Shown here: piece after piece, positions 28,223-36,452 of the stretch
Layout of the letters: each line of letters begins with the position of its first letter
Position numbering within the stretch: position 1 is the first letter of the stretch
DNA from: Kaistia defluvii
GTDB lineage: Bacteria > Pseudomonadota > Alphaproteobacteria > Rhizobiales > Kaistiaceae
Length of the DNA stretch: 64,000 bases
Direction of reading: 5' to 3'
Assembly: GCF_026343955.1 (NCBI RefSeq)
Contig: NZ_JAPKNI010000002.1
Location: 496,001 to 560,000, forward strand
Translations under genes and position numbers: made by a program
Notes under the pieces: model-generated
What the model was told of the DNA's origin: nothing
Seen by the model: only the letters and a program-made list of their open reading frames with translations
The model's database searches: none

Positions 28223-29146
28223 CTATCCCTCGCCGAGCGCCGTCAGCGCGGTGATGGCGGCCGAGGCGCGGTTCTCGACGCCGAGCTTCTGGAATACCTG
28301 TTCGAGATGCTTGTTCACGGTGCGTGGCGAGAGGCCGAGGATCTCGGCGATGTCGCGGTTGGATTTGCCCCGCGCGATCCACAGCAGCACCTCCGCCTCG
28401 CGCTGCGTCACGGCGAACTGGCGGCGCAGCGTCGCTTCCTGGCCGCTGTCATCGTCACTCGACAGGCGGAACAGGAACTCGTCCTCGCCGGTCTTGCCGA
28501 CAAAGGCGAGCTGCAACTGCCTTCCGCCCTCGACGGTGATGGGGCCGGGCGGGGCGAGGCCGCCGCGCTGGCCGGCCGAGATGCGCAGCCAGATCTTGAC
28601 GCTTTCCGGCAGATGAATCGTGCCGTCGCGGTTCGGCAGCGTCGCCTCCAGCAGCTTCACCGCCTGTGGCGTGCACCAGCGGATCTCGCCCTCGCGGTTG
28701 GCGGCGAGCAGATAGCGCCCGGCCGTGTCGAGCGCCATGCGCGCGCTCTGCGCGGTGCGGGCATTGGCGAGATGGACGCGGATGCGCGCGAGCAGCACGT
28801 CGAGCACGATCGGTTTTGTGACATAGTCGACGCCGCCGGCCTCGAGCCCTTCCAGCACATGCTCCGTTTCCGACAGGCCGGTCATGAAGAGGATCGGCAC
28901 ATGCGCCAGCGCCGCATTGGCCTTGAGGCGGCGGCAGGTCTCGAAGCCGTCCATGCCCGGCATGATGGCGTCCATCAGAACCACGTCGGGCGTGATCCGC
29001 TCGACCAGCGCCAGGGCGCGCATGCCGGAAGTGGCTACCAGCACGGTGGCGCCGGACCGCTCCAGGGCTTCGGTGAGAAAACTCAGTGTTTCGGGCGAAT
29101 CGTCGACGACGAGGACGATGTCACGGGCATGCGCCGGCTCAGTCAT
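28223..29146 (-). CDS. response regulator, receiver plus LuxR-type HTH (partner of NCS1-kinase)
   Basis: A 307-residue regulator. The receiver domain (about residues 9-125) has acidic pair VDDSPE, phospho-acceptor in VVLMDAIMPGMDG and KP in YVTKPI. A middle PAS-like segment (about 140-225: GRYLLAANREGEIRW) follows. The C-terminal LuxR helix-turn-helix reads VTQREAEVLLWIARGKSN then LGLSPRTVNKHLEQVFQKLG. The ATG at 29146 lies in an eight-base overlap with the kinase gene stop, so the two are translationally coupled. The gene pair diverges from urtA, and I infer that this regulator controls the urea transporter. The operator may be the palindrome at 32826-32843. Confidence 0.88.
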   Translation of the reverse strand: MTEPAHARDIVLVVDDSPETLSFLTEALERSGATVLVATSGMRALALVERITPDVVLMDAIMPGMDGFETCRRLKANAALAHVPILFMTGLSETEHVLEGLEAGGVDYVTKPIVLDVLLARIRVHLANARTAQSARMALDTAGRYLLAANREGEIRWCTPQAVKLLEATLPNRDGTIHLPESVKIWLRISAGQRGGLAPPGPITVEGGRQLQLAFVGKTGEDEFLFRLSSDDDSGQEATLRRQFAVTQREAEVLLWIARGKSNRDIAEILGLSPRTVNKHLEQVFQKLGVENRASAAITALTALGEG

Positions 29147-32100
29147 GCTCGCCCACCCCCTCGAGCGTCGTCTGGTACAGGTCGAAATCGAAATTGCGCA
29201 GATGCGTGCGCAGCGCCGCGACCAGCGGCTGGTTGTCGGTATTCCCGGCCAGCTCCGCCAGCTTCGCCTCGATGCCCCGGACATAGCCGATCTGGCCGAG
29301 ATCGAGAAGTTCCCGCACATGATCGGCGCCCGGGCTGACCAGCGTCACGGGCGTCTCGAGTTTCGGCGGCGTGGGCGGCTCGTCGATCCAGTCGAGCTTC
29401 AGCAGCGCCTGGATGCGATCGAGAAGCTGCCGCATGTCGAACGGTTTTGGCAGCGCCGCGTCGTGCGCCGCGTCCTCGGCCGGCTCCGGCTGCATCTCGC
29501 CGAGGCTGGCCGACAGCATGACGATCGGCGCGACATGGCCGTTTTCGCGCAGCCGTCGCGCCAGTTCCCAGCCGGTCATGCCGGGCATGGAAATGTCGAG
29601 CAGGAACAAATCGGGGCGGATGTCGGCCGTCAGCGCGAGGCAGGCGGGGCCGTCCGGCACCGGCAGCACGATGAATCCGATCGGCTCGAGGATCTGGCGC
29701 ACCAGCTCGCGATGGTCGGGGTCGTCGTCGGCGACCAGGATGGTGCGGCGGGCGCCCTGATAGCCGAAGACGCGGCTTGCCTGCGGGGCGGGCGGGGTCG
29801 GGCGGTCGATCGCCGCCAGCATCAGCCGCACCTCGAAGGTGCTGCCGCCGCCCTCCGTCGGCCGGAGCACGATGTCGCCGCCCATCAGCTGCGCCAGCAT
29901 CTTGGTGATGGTGAGGCCAAGCCCGGTGCCAGGCACGGCGAGCGACTGCGAACTGGCGCCACGCTCGAATGGCTCGAAGATGCGCTCGATGTCGCCGGCG
30001 GGAATGCCGGGGCCGGTATCCTCGACCTTGAGCGTCGCGACCTGGCTGCGATAGCCGATCTTGAGCGCGACATGGCCCGTCTCGGTGAACTTGATCGCGT
30101 TGGAGAGCAGGTTGACCAGGATCTGGCGCAGCCGCTTCTCGTCCGTCGCCACCACTTCCGGCAAGGTGTCCGGCCGCTCGAAGCGGAAGGCGAGCCCCTT
30201 GGCCTCGGCCTGGAAGCGGAACATGTCGACGACCTGGTCGAGGAAGTCGGTCAATCGGATTTCGTCGCGCTGCAGCCGCAGCCGGCCCGCCTCGATGCGC
30301 GAGATCTCCAGCAGCCCGTCGATCAGGCCCGACAGATGCTCGGCGCTGCGGCGGATGACGCTGATATTGCCCTGCCGGGCCGGGGGAATCGTCTCGTCGC
30401 GCTCGAGGATCTGCGCATAGCCGAACACGGCATTGAGCGGCGTGCGCAATTCGTGGCTGAGGCCGACCAGATAGCGGCTCTTGGCCTGGTTGGCCGATTC
30501 CGCCACCTCCTTGGCGCGCTGCAGTTCGGAATCGGTCTTCCGGTGCGCCTCGATCTCGCGCAGCAGCAGGGTGGTCTGCCGTGCCGATTCCTCCTGCGCC
30601 ACATGCCGGCTCTCATTCGCCAGCACCAGGAACCAGGCGGCGATGCCCGACACGATCAGCAGGATGAAGAAGGCGGCCCAGAGGGTCTGGGCGATGATGT
30701 CGCCATGCAGACCGCCATAGGCGGTCGCCTGGACATGGATCAGCAGCAGCACGAGGCTGATCACCGCCATGAACAGGGTCAGGATTCCCGCATATTGCAC
30801 GATGCGCGGGCTGACCCGTGCGGCGATACCCGCCGGCAGGACGGCCGAAACCGCCTCGCTCACCTGGCTCTGCAGCCGCGCATGCGGCTTGCACAGATCA
30901 TGGCAGCGCGCGTCGAGCGAGCAGCAGAGCGAACAGATCGGACCGGAATAGGCCGGGCAATAGGCGCTGTCCTCGGGCTCGAAATGGTGCTCGCAGACGG
31001 TGCACTGGATCTCCTTCAAAAGGTGCCAGTGGGCGCGCGGCTTGCGCGCCAGGTAGTATTTCCCGCCCGTCGCCCAGGCGATGGCGGGGGCCGTGACCAG
31101 GGCGACGCCGAGCGCGATGAAGGGCGCAAAGGCCCTGGCGACCTCGCCGAACGGGCCGACGGCCGAGACGAGCCCGAGCAGGGTCGCGATCGCCATCGCG
31201 CCGACGCCGACCGGGTTGATGTCATAGAGATGGGCGCGCTTGAACTCGATGCCGGGCGGCGACAGGCCGAGCGGCTTGTTGATGGCGAGGTCGGCGACGA
31301 TGGTCCCCAGCCAGGCGACGGCGACCACCGAGAACAGCCCAAGCGTCTGCTCCAGCGCCCGGTAGATGCCGAGCTCCATCAGCAGCAGCGCGATCGCCAC
31401 GTTGAAGACGAGCCAGACGACGCGGCCGGGATGGCTGTGGGTCAGACGCGAGAAGAAGTTCGACCAGGCCAGCGAGCCGGCATAGGCGTTCATCACGTTG
31501 ATCTTGAGCTGCGACACGACGACGAAGGCGGCGGTCAGGAATAGCGCCGCGTCCGTCCAGGGCAGCACATAGCCGAAGGCGACCACATACATCCGCGCCG
31601 GTTCGGCCGCGTGCTCGACCGGCACGCCATGGCGCAGCGCCAGCACGGCCAGGAACGAGCCGAACAGCAGCTTTGGCGCGCCGACGATGATCCAGCCGGC
31701 GCCGGCCAGCAGCGTCGCGATGCGGCCGCGTCGCCCTTCGAGGCCTGCGGCCGGCAGGAAGCGCAGGATGTCGACCTGCTCGCCGATCTGCGGCATCAGC
31801 CCGAGAATGACGGAGCTGGCCGCCCCCAGCGCCACGATGTCGAGGCCGTGATGGCCATTGGCGGGTGCCAGCCCCTCAAAGGCGAACCAGGTAGCGACCG
31901 AACCGGAATCCTGCCAGAGGATGAAGCCGACCGGCAGGAGGTTGAGGAAGATCCAGAGCGGCTGGGTGAAGATCTGAAACCGGCTGATCCAGGTGATGCC
32001 ATGCGTCACCAGCGGAATGACGGCGGCGGCGCTCAATATGTAGCCGAGCCAGATCGGGATGCCGAAGGCGATTTCCAGCGCCGTCGTCATGATCGAGGCT

Positions 32101-32498
32101 TCGATCGCGAACAGGATGAAGGTGAAGGTGGCGTAGATCAGCGAGGTGACGGTCGAGCCGATATAGCCGAACCCGGCACCGCGGGTGAGCAGGTCGATGT
32201 CGACACCGTAGCGCGAGGCGTAGCGGGCGATCGGCAGGCCGGTCAGGAACAGCACGACGCCGACCACCAGCGTCGCGGCGATGGCGTTGATCGTGCCGTG
32301 CGACAGGGTGATGGCGCCGCCGATCGCTTCCAGCGCCAGAAAGGAAATCGCGCCAATGGCCGTCTGGGCGACGCGCGGCGTGGTCCAGCGCCGGGCGCTC
32401 TTGGCGGTGAAGCGAAGCGCGTAGTCTTCCAGCGTCTGATTGGCGACCCAGCGATTATAGTCCCGGCGGACGGGTAGGATCCGCTGTCGTCCCGTCAT
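29139..32498 (-). CDS. NCS1 permease-fused hybrid histidine kinase/response regulator
   Basis: An 1119-residue fusion. Residues 1 to about 480 are an NCS1 (purine/cytosine/allantoin) permease-like domain of about 12 membrane segments (NRWVANQTLEDYALRFT, TRGAGFGYIGSTVTSLIYA). A Cys cluster of eight cysteines follows (about 497-545: CTVCEHHFE...CPAYSGPICSLCC). Two more membrane helices precede a HisKA domain with phospho-His near residue 681 (GLSHELRTPLNAV), HATPase (LLSNAIKFTETG, VEDTGPGIP) and a receiver with Asp near 965 (LFLLDISMPGMTG). The permease part probably senses or transports a nitrogenous base or urea-related compound. The ATG at 32498 begins just before the permease domain. It is co-transcribed with the LuxR regulator and divergent from urtABCDE. 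Confidence 0.88.
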   Translation of the reverse strand: MTGRQRILPVRRDYNRWVANQTLEDYALRFTAKSARRWTTPRVAQTAIGAISFLALEAIGGAITLSHGTINAIAATLVVGVVLFLTGLPIARYASRYGVDIDLLTRGAGFGYIGSTVTSLIYATFTFILFAIEASIMTTALEIAFGIPIWLGYILSAAAVIPLVTHGITWISRFQIFTQPLWIFLNLLPVGFILWQDSGSVATWFAFEGLAPANGHHGLDIVALGAASSVILGLMPQIGEQVDILRFLPAAGLEGRRGRIATLLAGAGWIIVGAPKLLFGSFLAVLALRHGVPVEHAAEPARMYVVAFGYVLPWTDAALFLTAAFVVVSQLKINVMNAYAGSLAWSNFFSRLTHSHPGRVVWLVFNVAIALLLMELGIYRALEQTLGLFSVVAVAWLGTIVADLAINKPLGLSPPGIEFKRAHLYDINPVGVGAMAIATLLGLVSAVGPFGEVARAFAPFIALGVALVTAPAIAWATGGKYYLARKPRAHWHLLKEIQCTVCEHHFEPEDSAYCPAYSGPICSLCCSLDARCHDLCKPHARLQSQVSEAVSAVLPAGIAARVSPRIVQYAGILTLFMAVISLVLLLIHVQATAYGGLHGDIIAQTLWAAFFILLIVSGIAAWFLVLANESRHVAQEESARQTTLLLREIEAHRKTDSELQRAKEVAESANQAKSRYLVGLSHELRTPLNAVFGYAQILERDETIPPARQGNISVIRRSAEHLSGLIDGLLEISRIEAGRLRLQRDEIRLTDFLDQVVDMFRFQAEAKGLAFRFERPDTLPEVVATDEKRLRQILVNLLSNAIKFTETGHVALKIGYRSQVATLKVEDTGPGIPAGDIERIFEPFERGASSQSLAVPGTGLGLTITKMLAQLMGGDIVLRPTEGGGSTFEVRLMLAAIDRPTPPAPQASRVFGYQGARRTILVADDDPDHRELVRQILEPIGFIVLPVPDGPACLALTADIRPDLFLLDISMPGMTGWELARRLRENGHVAPIVMLSASLGEMQPEPAEDAAHDAALPKPFDMRQLLDRIQALLKLDWIDEPPTPPKLETPVTLVSPGADHVRELLDLGQIGYVRGIEAKLAELAGNTDNQPLVAALRTHLRNFDFDLYQTTLEGVGEHD

Positions 32499-32618
32499 CG
32501 CGCGTCTGCTTATCTTCTGGGCCTGCCTAGGATTTGAGCGATCATGCGGGATCGGTCGCCGTGACGCAAGAGCTTCTGGTCGCCTTCGGGCGCGACGGAT
32601 TGGGGACGGCGGTAGAAA

Positions 32619-32783
32619 GACCCTCACCCCAGCTCCCTCCCGCCCGCAGGCGAGGGAGCTCTGTCGCGCGTGTCCCTGCGGGCGAGACACCCGAGCAACC
32701 GGCTAGGTCTTTTCTCCCGCTATCAACCGACGCGGCCGACCTCCTCTCCCGCGGGCGGGAGAGGGCTGGGGTGAGGGGCTTGC
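32619..32783. repeat. CTCACCC/GGGTGAG mosaic palindrome, copy 2
   Basis: Left half CCCTCACCCCAGCTCCCTCC from 32620 and right half GGGAGAGGGCTGGGGTGAGG from about 32758 are inverted around an 80-base spacer; each half also has its own small hairpin (CCCGCCCGCAGGCGAGGG; CTCTCCCGCGGGCGGGAGAG). Confidence 0.8.
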
Positions 32784-32825
32784 CTCAACCCCATCTCCCG
32801 TCCCACTCCGCCAGTCGTGATCCAC

Positions 32826-32843
32826 ATACGTCAATCGACGTAT
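32826..32843. promoter_or_regulatory. perfect palindrome, candidate operator of the urt system
   Basis: ATACGTC-AATC-GACGTAT: seven-base perfect arms with a four-base centre, between the divergent kinase and urtA genes. The symmetry and position suit a dimeric LuxR-type regulator. A TATATG sequence overlapping its right edge could be the -10 box of urtA. Confidence 0.5.
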
Positions 32844-32998
32844 ATGCTGCACCGCGAAAACTATCGGACAGTTCCCCTCACGAACGAGCCGACATCGCCT
32901 TCCAGAGCGCCAGGTCTCGTCTCGCGATTGTCGCAAGCCAACCGCTCCGCCCGGCCGCAAAAGCCGGGAAAAGGGCTGAACAGGGGGAATTGAGACCG

Positions 32999-34297
32999 AT
33001 GAGCTATCTGAGCCGTACATTCGGCGCGATCGCAACGGCCGCCATGATTGGCGCCGGTGCAACGGGCGCCATCGCTGCGGAGGAGACCATCAAGGTCGGC
33101 GTCCTCCATTCGCTTTCGGGAACGATGGCGATCTCCGAAACCACGCTGAAGGACACCGTCCTGTTCCTCATCGACGAGCAGAACAAGAAGGGTGGCGTCC
33201 TCGGCAAGAAGCTGGAGGCGGTCGTCGTCGATCCGGCCTCGAACTGGCCGCTCTTCGCCGAGAAGGCGCGCGAGCTGATCAGCCAGAACGGCGTCTCGGT
33301 CGTGTTCGGCTGCTGGACCTCGGTTTCCCGCAAGTCGGTGCTGCCGGTATTCAAGGAACTCGACTCGATCCTGTTCTACCCGGTCCAGTACGAGGGCGAG
33401 GAATCCGAGCGCAACGTGTTCTACACGGGCGCCGCTCCGAACCAGCAGGCCATTCCCGCCGTTGACTATCTGATGAGCGAAGACGGCGGCTCGGTGAAGC
33501 GCTGGGTGCTCGAAGGCACCGACTACGTCTATCCGCGCACCACCAACAAGATCCTCGAAGCCTACCTGCTGTCGAAGGGCGTCGCCGCCGAAGACATCAT
33601 GGTCAACTACACGCCGTTCGGCTTCTCCGACTGGCAGACCGAAGTCTCCGCCATCAAGAAGTTCGGCTCGGCCGGCAAGAAGACCGCCGTCGTCTCGACC
33701 GTCAATGGCGACGCGAACGTGCCGTTCTACAAGGAGCTGGGCAATCAGGGCGTCAAGGCGACCGATATTCCGGTCGTGGCCTTCTCGGTCGGCGAAGAAG
33801 AGCTTGCCGGCATCGACACCAAGCCGCTGGTCGGCCATCTCGCCGCCTGGAACTACTTCCAGTCGATCGACACGCCGGAGAACGCGGAGTTCATCAAGAA
33901 GTGGCGCGCCTTCATCGGCAACGACAAGCGCACCACCAATGACCCGATGGAAGCGACCGTCATCGGCTTCAACGCCTGGGTGAAGGCCGTCGAAAAGGCC
34001 GGCACGACCGCTCCGGACAGCGTCATCGATGCCCTGATCGGCGTCTCGGTGCCGAACCTGACCGGTGGCTTCTCGACCATCATGCCGAACCACCACATCA
34101 CCAAGCCGGTCTATATCGGCGAGATCCAGGACGACGGCCAGCTGGACGTCGTGTGGCAGACCCCGGGCCTGGTCGTCGGCGACGAGTGGTCCGACTACCT
34201 GCCGGACTCCAAGGACCTGATCTCCGATTGGCGTGCGCCGATGTCCTGCGGCAACTTCAATGTCGCCACCGGCAAGTGCGGCGGCAAGGGTTCCTGA
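32999..34297 (+). CDS. urtA: urea ABC transporter substrate-binding protein
   Basis: A 432-residue secreted binding protein. The signal peptide (residues 1-26) ends in an AIAAEE cleavage region. The mature part has the UrtA/AmiC-like fold: KVGVLHSLSGTMAISE, FGCWTSVSRKSVLPVFKE and LFYPVQYEGEESERNVFYTG, which are typical of urea-binding UrtA and distinguish it from Leu/Ile/Val binders. I chose ATG 32999 because AGGGGGAATTGAG is upstream and the signal peptide begins there. It is first in urtABCDE and separated from urtB by a repeat-bearing gap. Related operons respond to nitrogen limitation; here the linked NCS1-kinase system is the visible regulator candidate. Confidence 0.95.
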   Translation: MSYLSRTFGAIATAAMIGAGATGAIAAEETIKVGVLHSLSGTMAISETTLKDTVLFLIDEQNKKGGVLGKKLEAVVVDPASNWPLFAEKARELISQNGVSVVFGCWTSVSRKSVLPVFKELDSILFYPVQYEGEESERNVFYTGAAPNQQAIPAVDYLMSEDGGSVKRWVLEGTDYVYPRTTNKILEAYLLSKGVAAEDIMVNYTPFGFSDWQTEVSAIKKFGSAGKKTAVVSTVNGDANVPFYKELGNQGVKATDIPVVAFSVGEEELAGIDTKPLVGHLAAWNYFQSIDTPENAEFIKKWRAFIGNDKRTTNDPMEATVIGFNAWVKAVEKAGTTAPDSVIDALIGVSVPNLTGGFSTIMPNHHITKPVYIGEIQDDGQLDVVWQTPGLVVGDEWSDYLPDSKDLISDWRAPMSCGNFNVATGKCGGKGS

Positions 34298-34654
34298 CAC
34301 CTTGCCATCCGCCTAAGCCAGACGGGAGGCGGAATGTCCGCCTCCCGTACTGCCTTCGAGAGTGCGGTCATCGGGGAAAAGACACCCCTCCCCAAAACCG
34401 GCCGTGCCGGTTTTGACCCTCCCTCAAGGGGAGGGTTCGGAGGCGGGGCGCTTCGATGAGGCAACTCGATCGCGGAGACCGGATCGTCTGACTGGGTTCC
34501 GCTCGAACCCTCCCCTTGAGGGAGGGTCGAAAACGCCTTCGCGTTTTCGGGGAGGGGTTCGACAAGAACGAACTCTCCGTCACATCTGCGCGAGCCTCCG
34601 ACCAGCCGGGGCTCCGGTCCGCCAGCTCCATGTCCAGATACCGAGGACAAACCC
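34298..34654. repeat. urtA-urtB intergenic region with mosaic palindrome
   Basis: A 357-base gap with no gene. Most of it is one mosaic repeat (34385-34559). A hairpin-forming unit within an operon could act as a 3' stabiliser for urtA mRNA or a partial terminator. Confidence 0.6.
34385..34559. repeat. CCCTCCC/GGGAGGG mosaic palindrome, copy 3
   Basis: Left part has AAAACCGGC...GCCGGTTTT and ACCCTCCCTCAAGGGGAGGG; right part has ACCCTCCCCTTGAGGGAGGG and GAAAACGCC...GCGTTTTC. The halves are inverted with a 60-base spacer. It is related in design to the CTCACCC copies but a different sequence subtype. Confidence 0.75.
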
Positions 34655-36280
34655 GTGGTCGACATGATCTCCCGCTTCAAGACCCTTCTCGCCACCCTGG
34701 CTCTCGTCTTTCTCGCGGCCGTTCCGGCAGCCCACGCCGACGATCTGAAGCCGCTGGTGGATGGGCTCGGCAAGTCCGGCTACGCCGCTTTGAAGGACGC
34801 CGTCGGCGCGCTCGCCGCGACGGGTGATCCGGCGGTGGCGCCGATCCTGCAGTCGCTTTCCGCCGGCGATCTCTATGTGCGCAAGTCCGATCGCGCCGTT
34901 TTCGCCGCCACCAAGGCCGAGGGCGGCTACAAGCTGACCGATCCCGCGACCGGCGCCGACGCCGGGACCGCCGCATCCGGCGAGATCGACAAGATCAAGG
35001 TCAACAATGCGGTGCGCGAGGCGGTGACCGCGGCGCGCGGCTCGCTGACGCTGATGAGCCCGGATATCGCCAAGCGCCGCGCGGCCGCCGCTGAAATGTT
35101 CCGCAATGGTGATCCGGCGCAGATTCCGCTGCTCGATCAGGCTCTCGCCAAGGAAACCGACGCCGGCATCGCCGCGACGCTGCAATTGGCCCGCGCCGCG
35201 GCGATCCTGAAATCCGACCAGCCCGATGCCGACAAGATCGCCGCCATCGCCGTGTTGCAGGCCAAGGGCGGCCGCGACGTGCTGGGACAATTGACGGCGA
35301 TCGAGGCGTCCTCGACCGATGGCGCGGTCAAGGCCGCCGCCGCCAATGCGCTGTCCTCGATCCGCGGCACGCTGAAGCTCTGGGATGGTGCGCAGAACAT
35401 CCTCTATGGCGTCTCGCTCGGCTCGGTGCTGCTGCTCGCGGCCATCGGTCTCGCCATCACCTTCGGCGTCATGGGCGTCATCAACATGGCGCATGGCGAG
35501 ATGGTGATGCTCGGCGCCTACACGACCTTCGTCGTGCAGGAGCTGATCCGCAACAACGTGCCCTGGCTGTTCGACTGGTCGCTCGCGATCGCGCTGCCGC
35601 TCGCCTTCCTGGTGGCCGGCCTGGTCGGCGTGCTGATCGAGCGCATGGTGATCCGCTTTCTCTACGGCCGCCCGCTGGAAACCCTGCTCGCCACCTGGGG
35701 CGTGTCGCTGATCCTGCAGCAGGCGGTGCGCACCTGGTTCGGGCCCAACAACCGCGAGGTCGGCAATCCGTCCTGGATGTCGGGCGCGTTCGAGCTCGGC
35801 AATCTGACGATCACCTACAACCGCATGTGGATCGTCGTCTTCTCGCTGGTCGTCTTCGCGGCGCTGATGCTGGTGCTGAAGCGCACCGCCTTCGGCCTGC
35901 AGACTCGCGCCGTGACGCAGAATCGGCCGATGGCTTCTTCCATGGGCATCCGTACGCCTTGGGTCGACGCGCTGACCTTCGGCCTCGGCTCGGGCATTGC
36001 CGGCATCGCCGGCGTGGCGCTCAGCCAGATCGACAATGTCAGCCCCAATCTCGGCCAGGGCTACATCATCGACAGCTTCATGGTCGTGGTGTTCGGCGGG
36101 GTCGGCAATCTCTGGGGCACGCTGGTCGGCGCCTTCACGCTCGGCATCGCCAACAAGTTCCTCGAGCCCTATGCCGGCGCCGTGCTCGGCAAGATCCTGG
36201 TGCTCGTCTTCATCATCCTGTTCATCCAGAAGCGCCCGCGCGGCCTGTTCGCGCTCAAGGGCCGGGCGGTGGAGGCATGA
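34655..36280 (+). CDS. urtB: urea ABC transporter permease UrtB
   Basis: A 541-residue protein with the long N-terminal extension typical of UrtB: a signal-like helix (residues 5-28), then a soluble region of about 200 residues with Ala-rich helices (SPDIAKRRAAAAEMFRNGDP). The LivH-type membrane domain of about eight helices follows (FGVMGVINMAHGEMVMLGAYTTF near 270; SNLGQGYIIDSFM-like and VFGGVGNLWGTLVGAF toward the end). It forms the urea channel with UrtC. GTG 34655 has GAGGAC eight bases upstream; ATG 34664 three codons later is the alternative start. Confidence 0.93.
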   Translation: MVDMISRFKTLLATLALVFLAAVPAAHADDLKPLVDGLGKSGYAALKDAVGALAATGDPAVAPILQSLSAGDLYVRKSDRAVFAATKAEGGYKLTDPATGADAGTAASGEIDKIKVNNAVREAVTAARGSLTLMSPDIAKRRAAAAEMFRNGDPAQIPLLDQALAKETDAGIAATLQLARAAAILKSDQPDADKIAAIAVLQAKGGRDVLGQLTAIEASSTDGAVKAAAANALSSIRGTLKLWDGAQNILYGVSLGSVLLLAAIGLAITFGVMGVINMAHGEMVMLGAYTTFVVQELIRNNVPWLFDWSLAIALPLAFLVAGLVGVLIERMVIRFLYGRPLETLLATWGVSLILQQAVRTWFGPNNREVGNPSWMSGAFELGNLTITYNRMWIVVFSLVVFAALMLVLKRTAFGLQTRAVTQNRPMASSMGIRTPWVDALTFGLGSGIAGIAGVALSQIDNVSPNLGQGYIIDSFMVVVFGGVGNLWGTLVGAFTLGIANKFLEPYAGAVLGKILVLVFIILFIQKRPRGLFALKGRAVEA

Positions 36281-36313
36281 TCGGCCGGATGGTGGCAACG
36301 GCAGATACTTTGC

Positions 36314-36434
36314 ACCTCTCCCTGAGGGAGAGGTCGACGGCCAAAGGCCGGCGGGTGAGGGGTTACGGCCTCACCGGTTGGTTCCCTAACCCCTCACCCG
36401 GCTCTGCGAGCCGACCTCTCCCTCAGGGAGAGGT
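36314..36434. repeat. CTCACCC/GGGTGAG mosaic palindrome, copy 4
   Basis: Between urtB and urtC two 21-base hairpins (ACCTCTCCCT-G-AGGGAGAGG and its twin with central C) at 36314-36334 and 36414-36434 flank inverted GGTGAGGGGTTA / TAACCCCTCACC segments. Nothing else lies in the 172-base gap. Confidence 0.85.
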
Positions 36435-36452
36435 GAAGAAAGGGCTCCAGTC

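Larger units (their letters stand above)
32499..32998. promoter_or_regulatory. divergent control region between kinase gene and urtA
   Basis: A 500-base gap with no supported gene. It contains a CTCACCC-type mosaic repeat (32619-32783) and a perfect 18-base palindrome (32826-32843) overlapping a TATATG box, about 155 bases before the urtA ATG. Confidence 0.6.

Noticed and set aside
32534-32998. N-terminal extension of the urtA frame upstream of 32999
   Set aside because: It translates mosaic repeat DNA and would place the signal peptide inside the chain.
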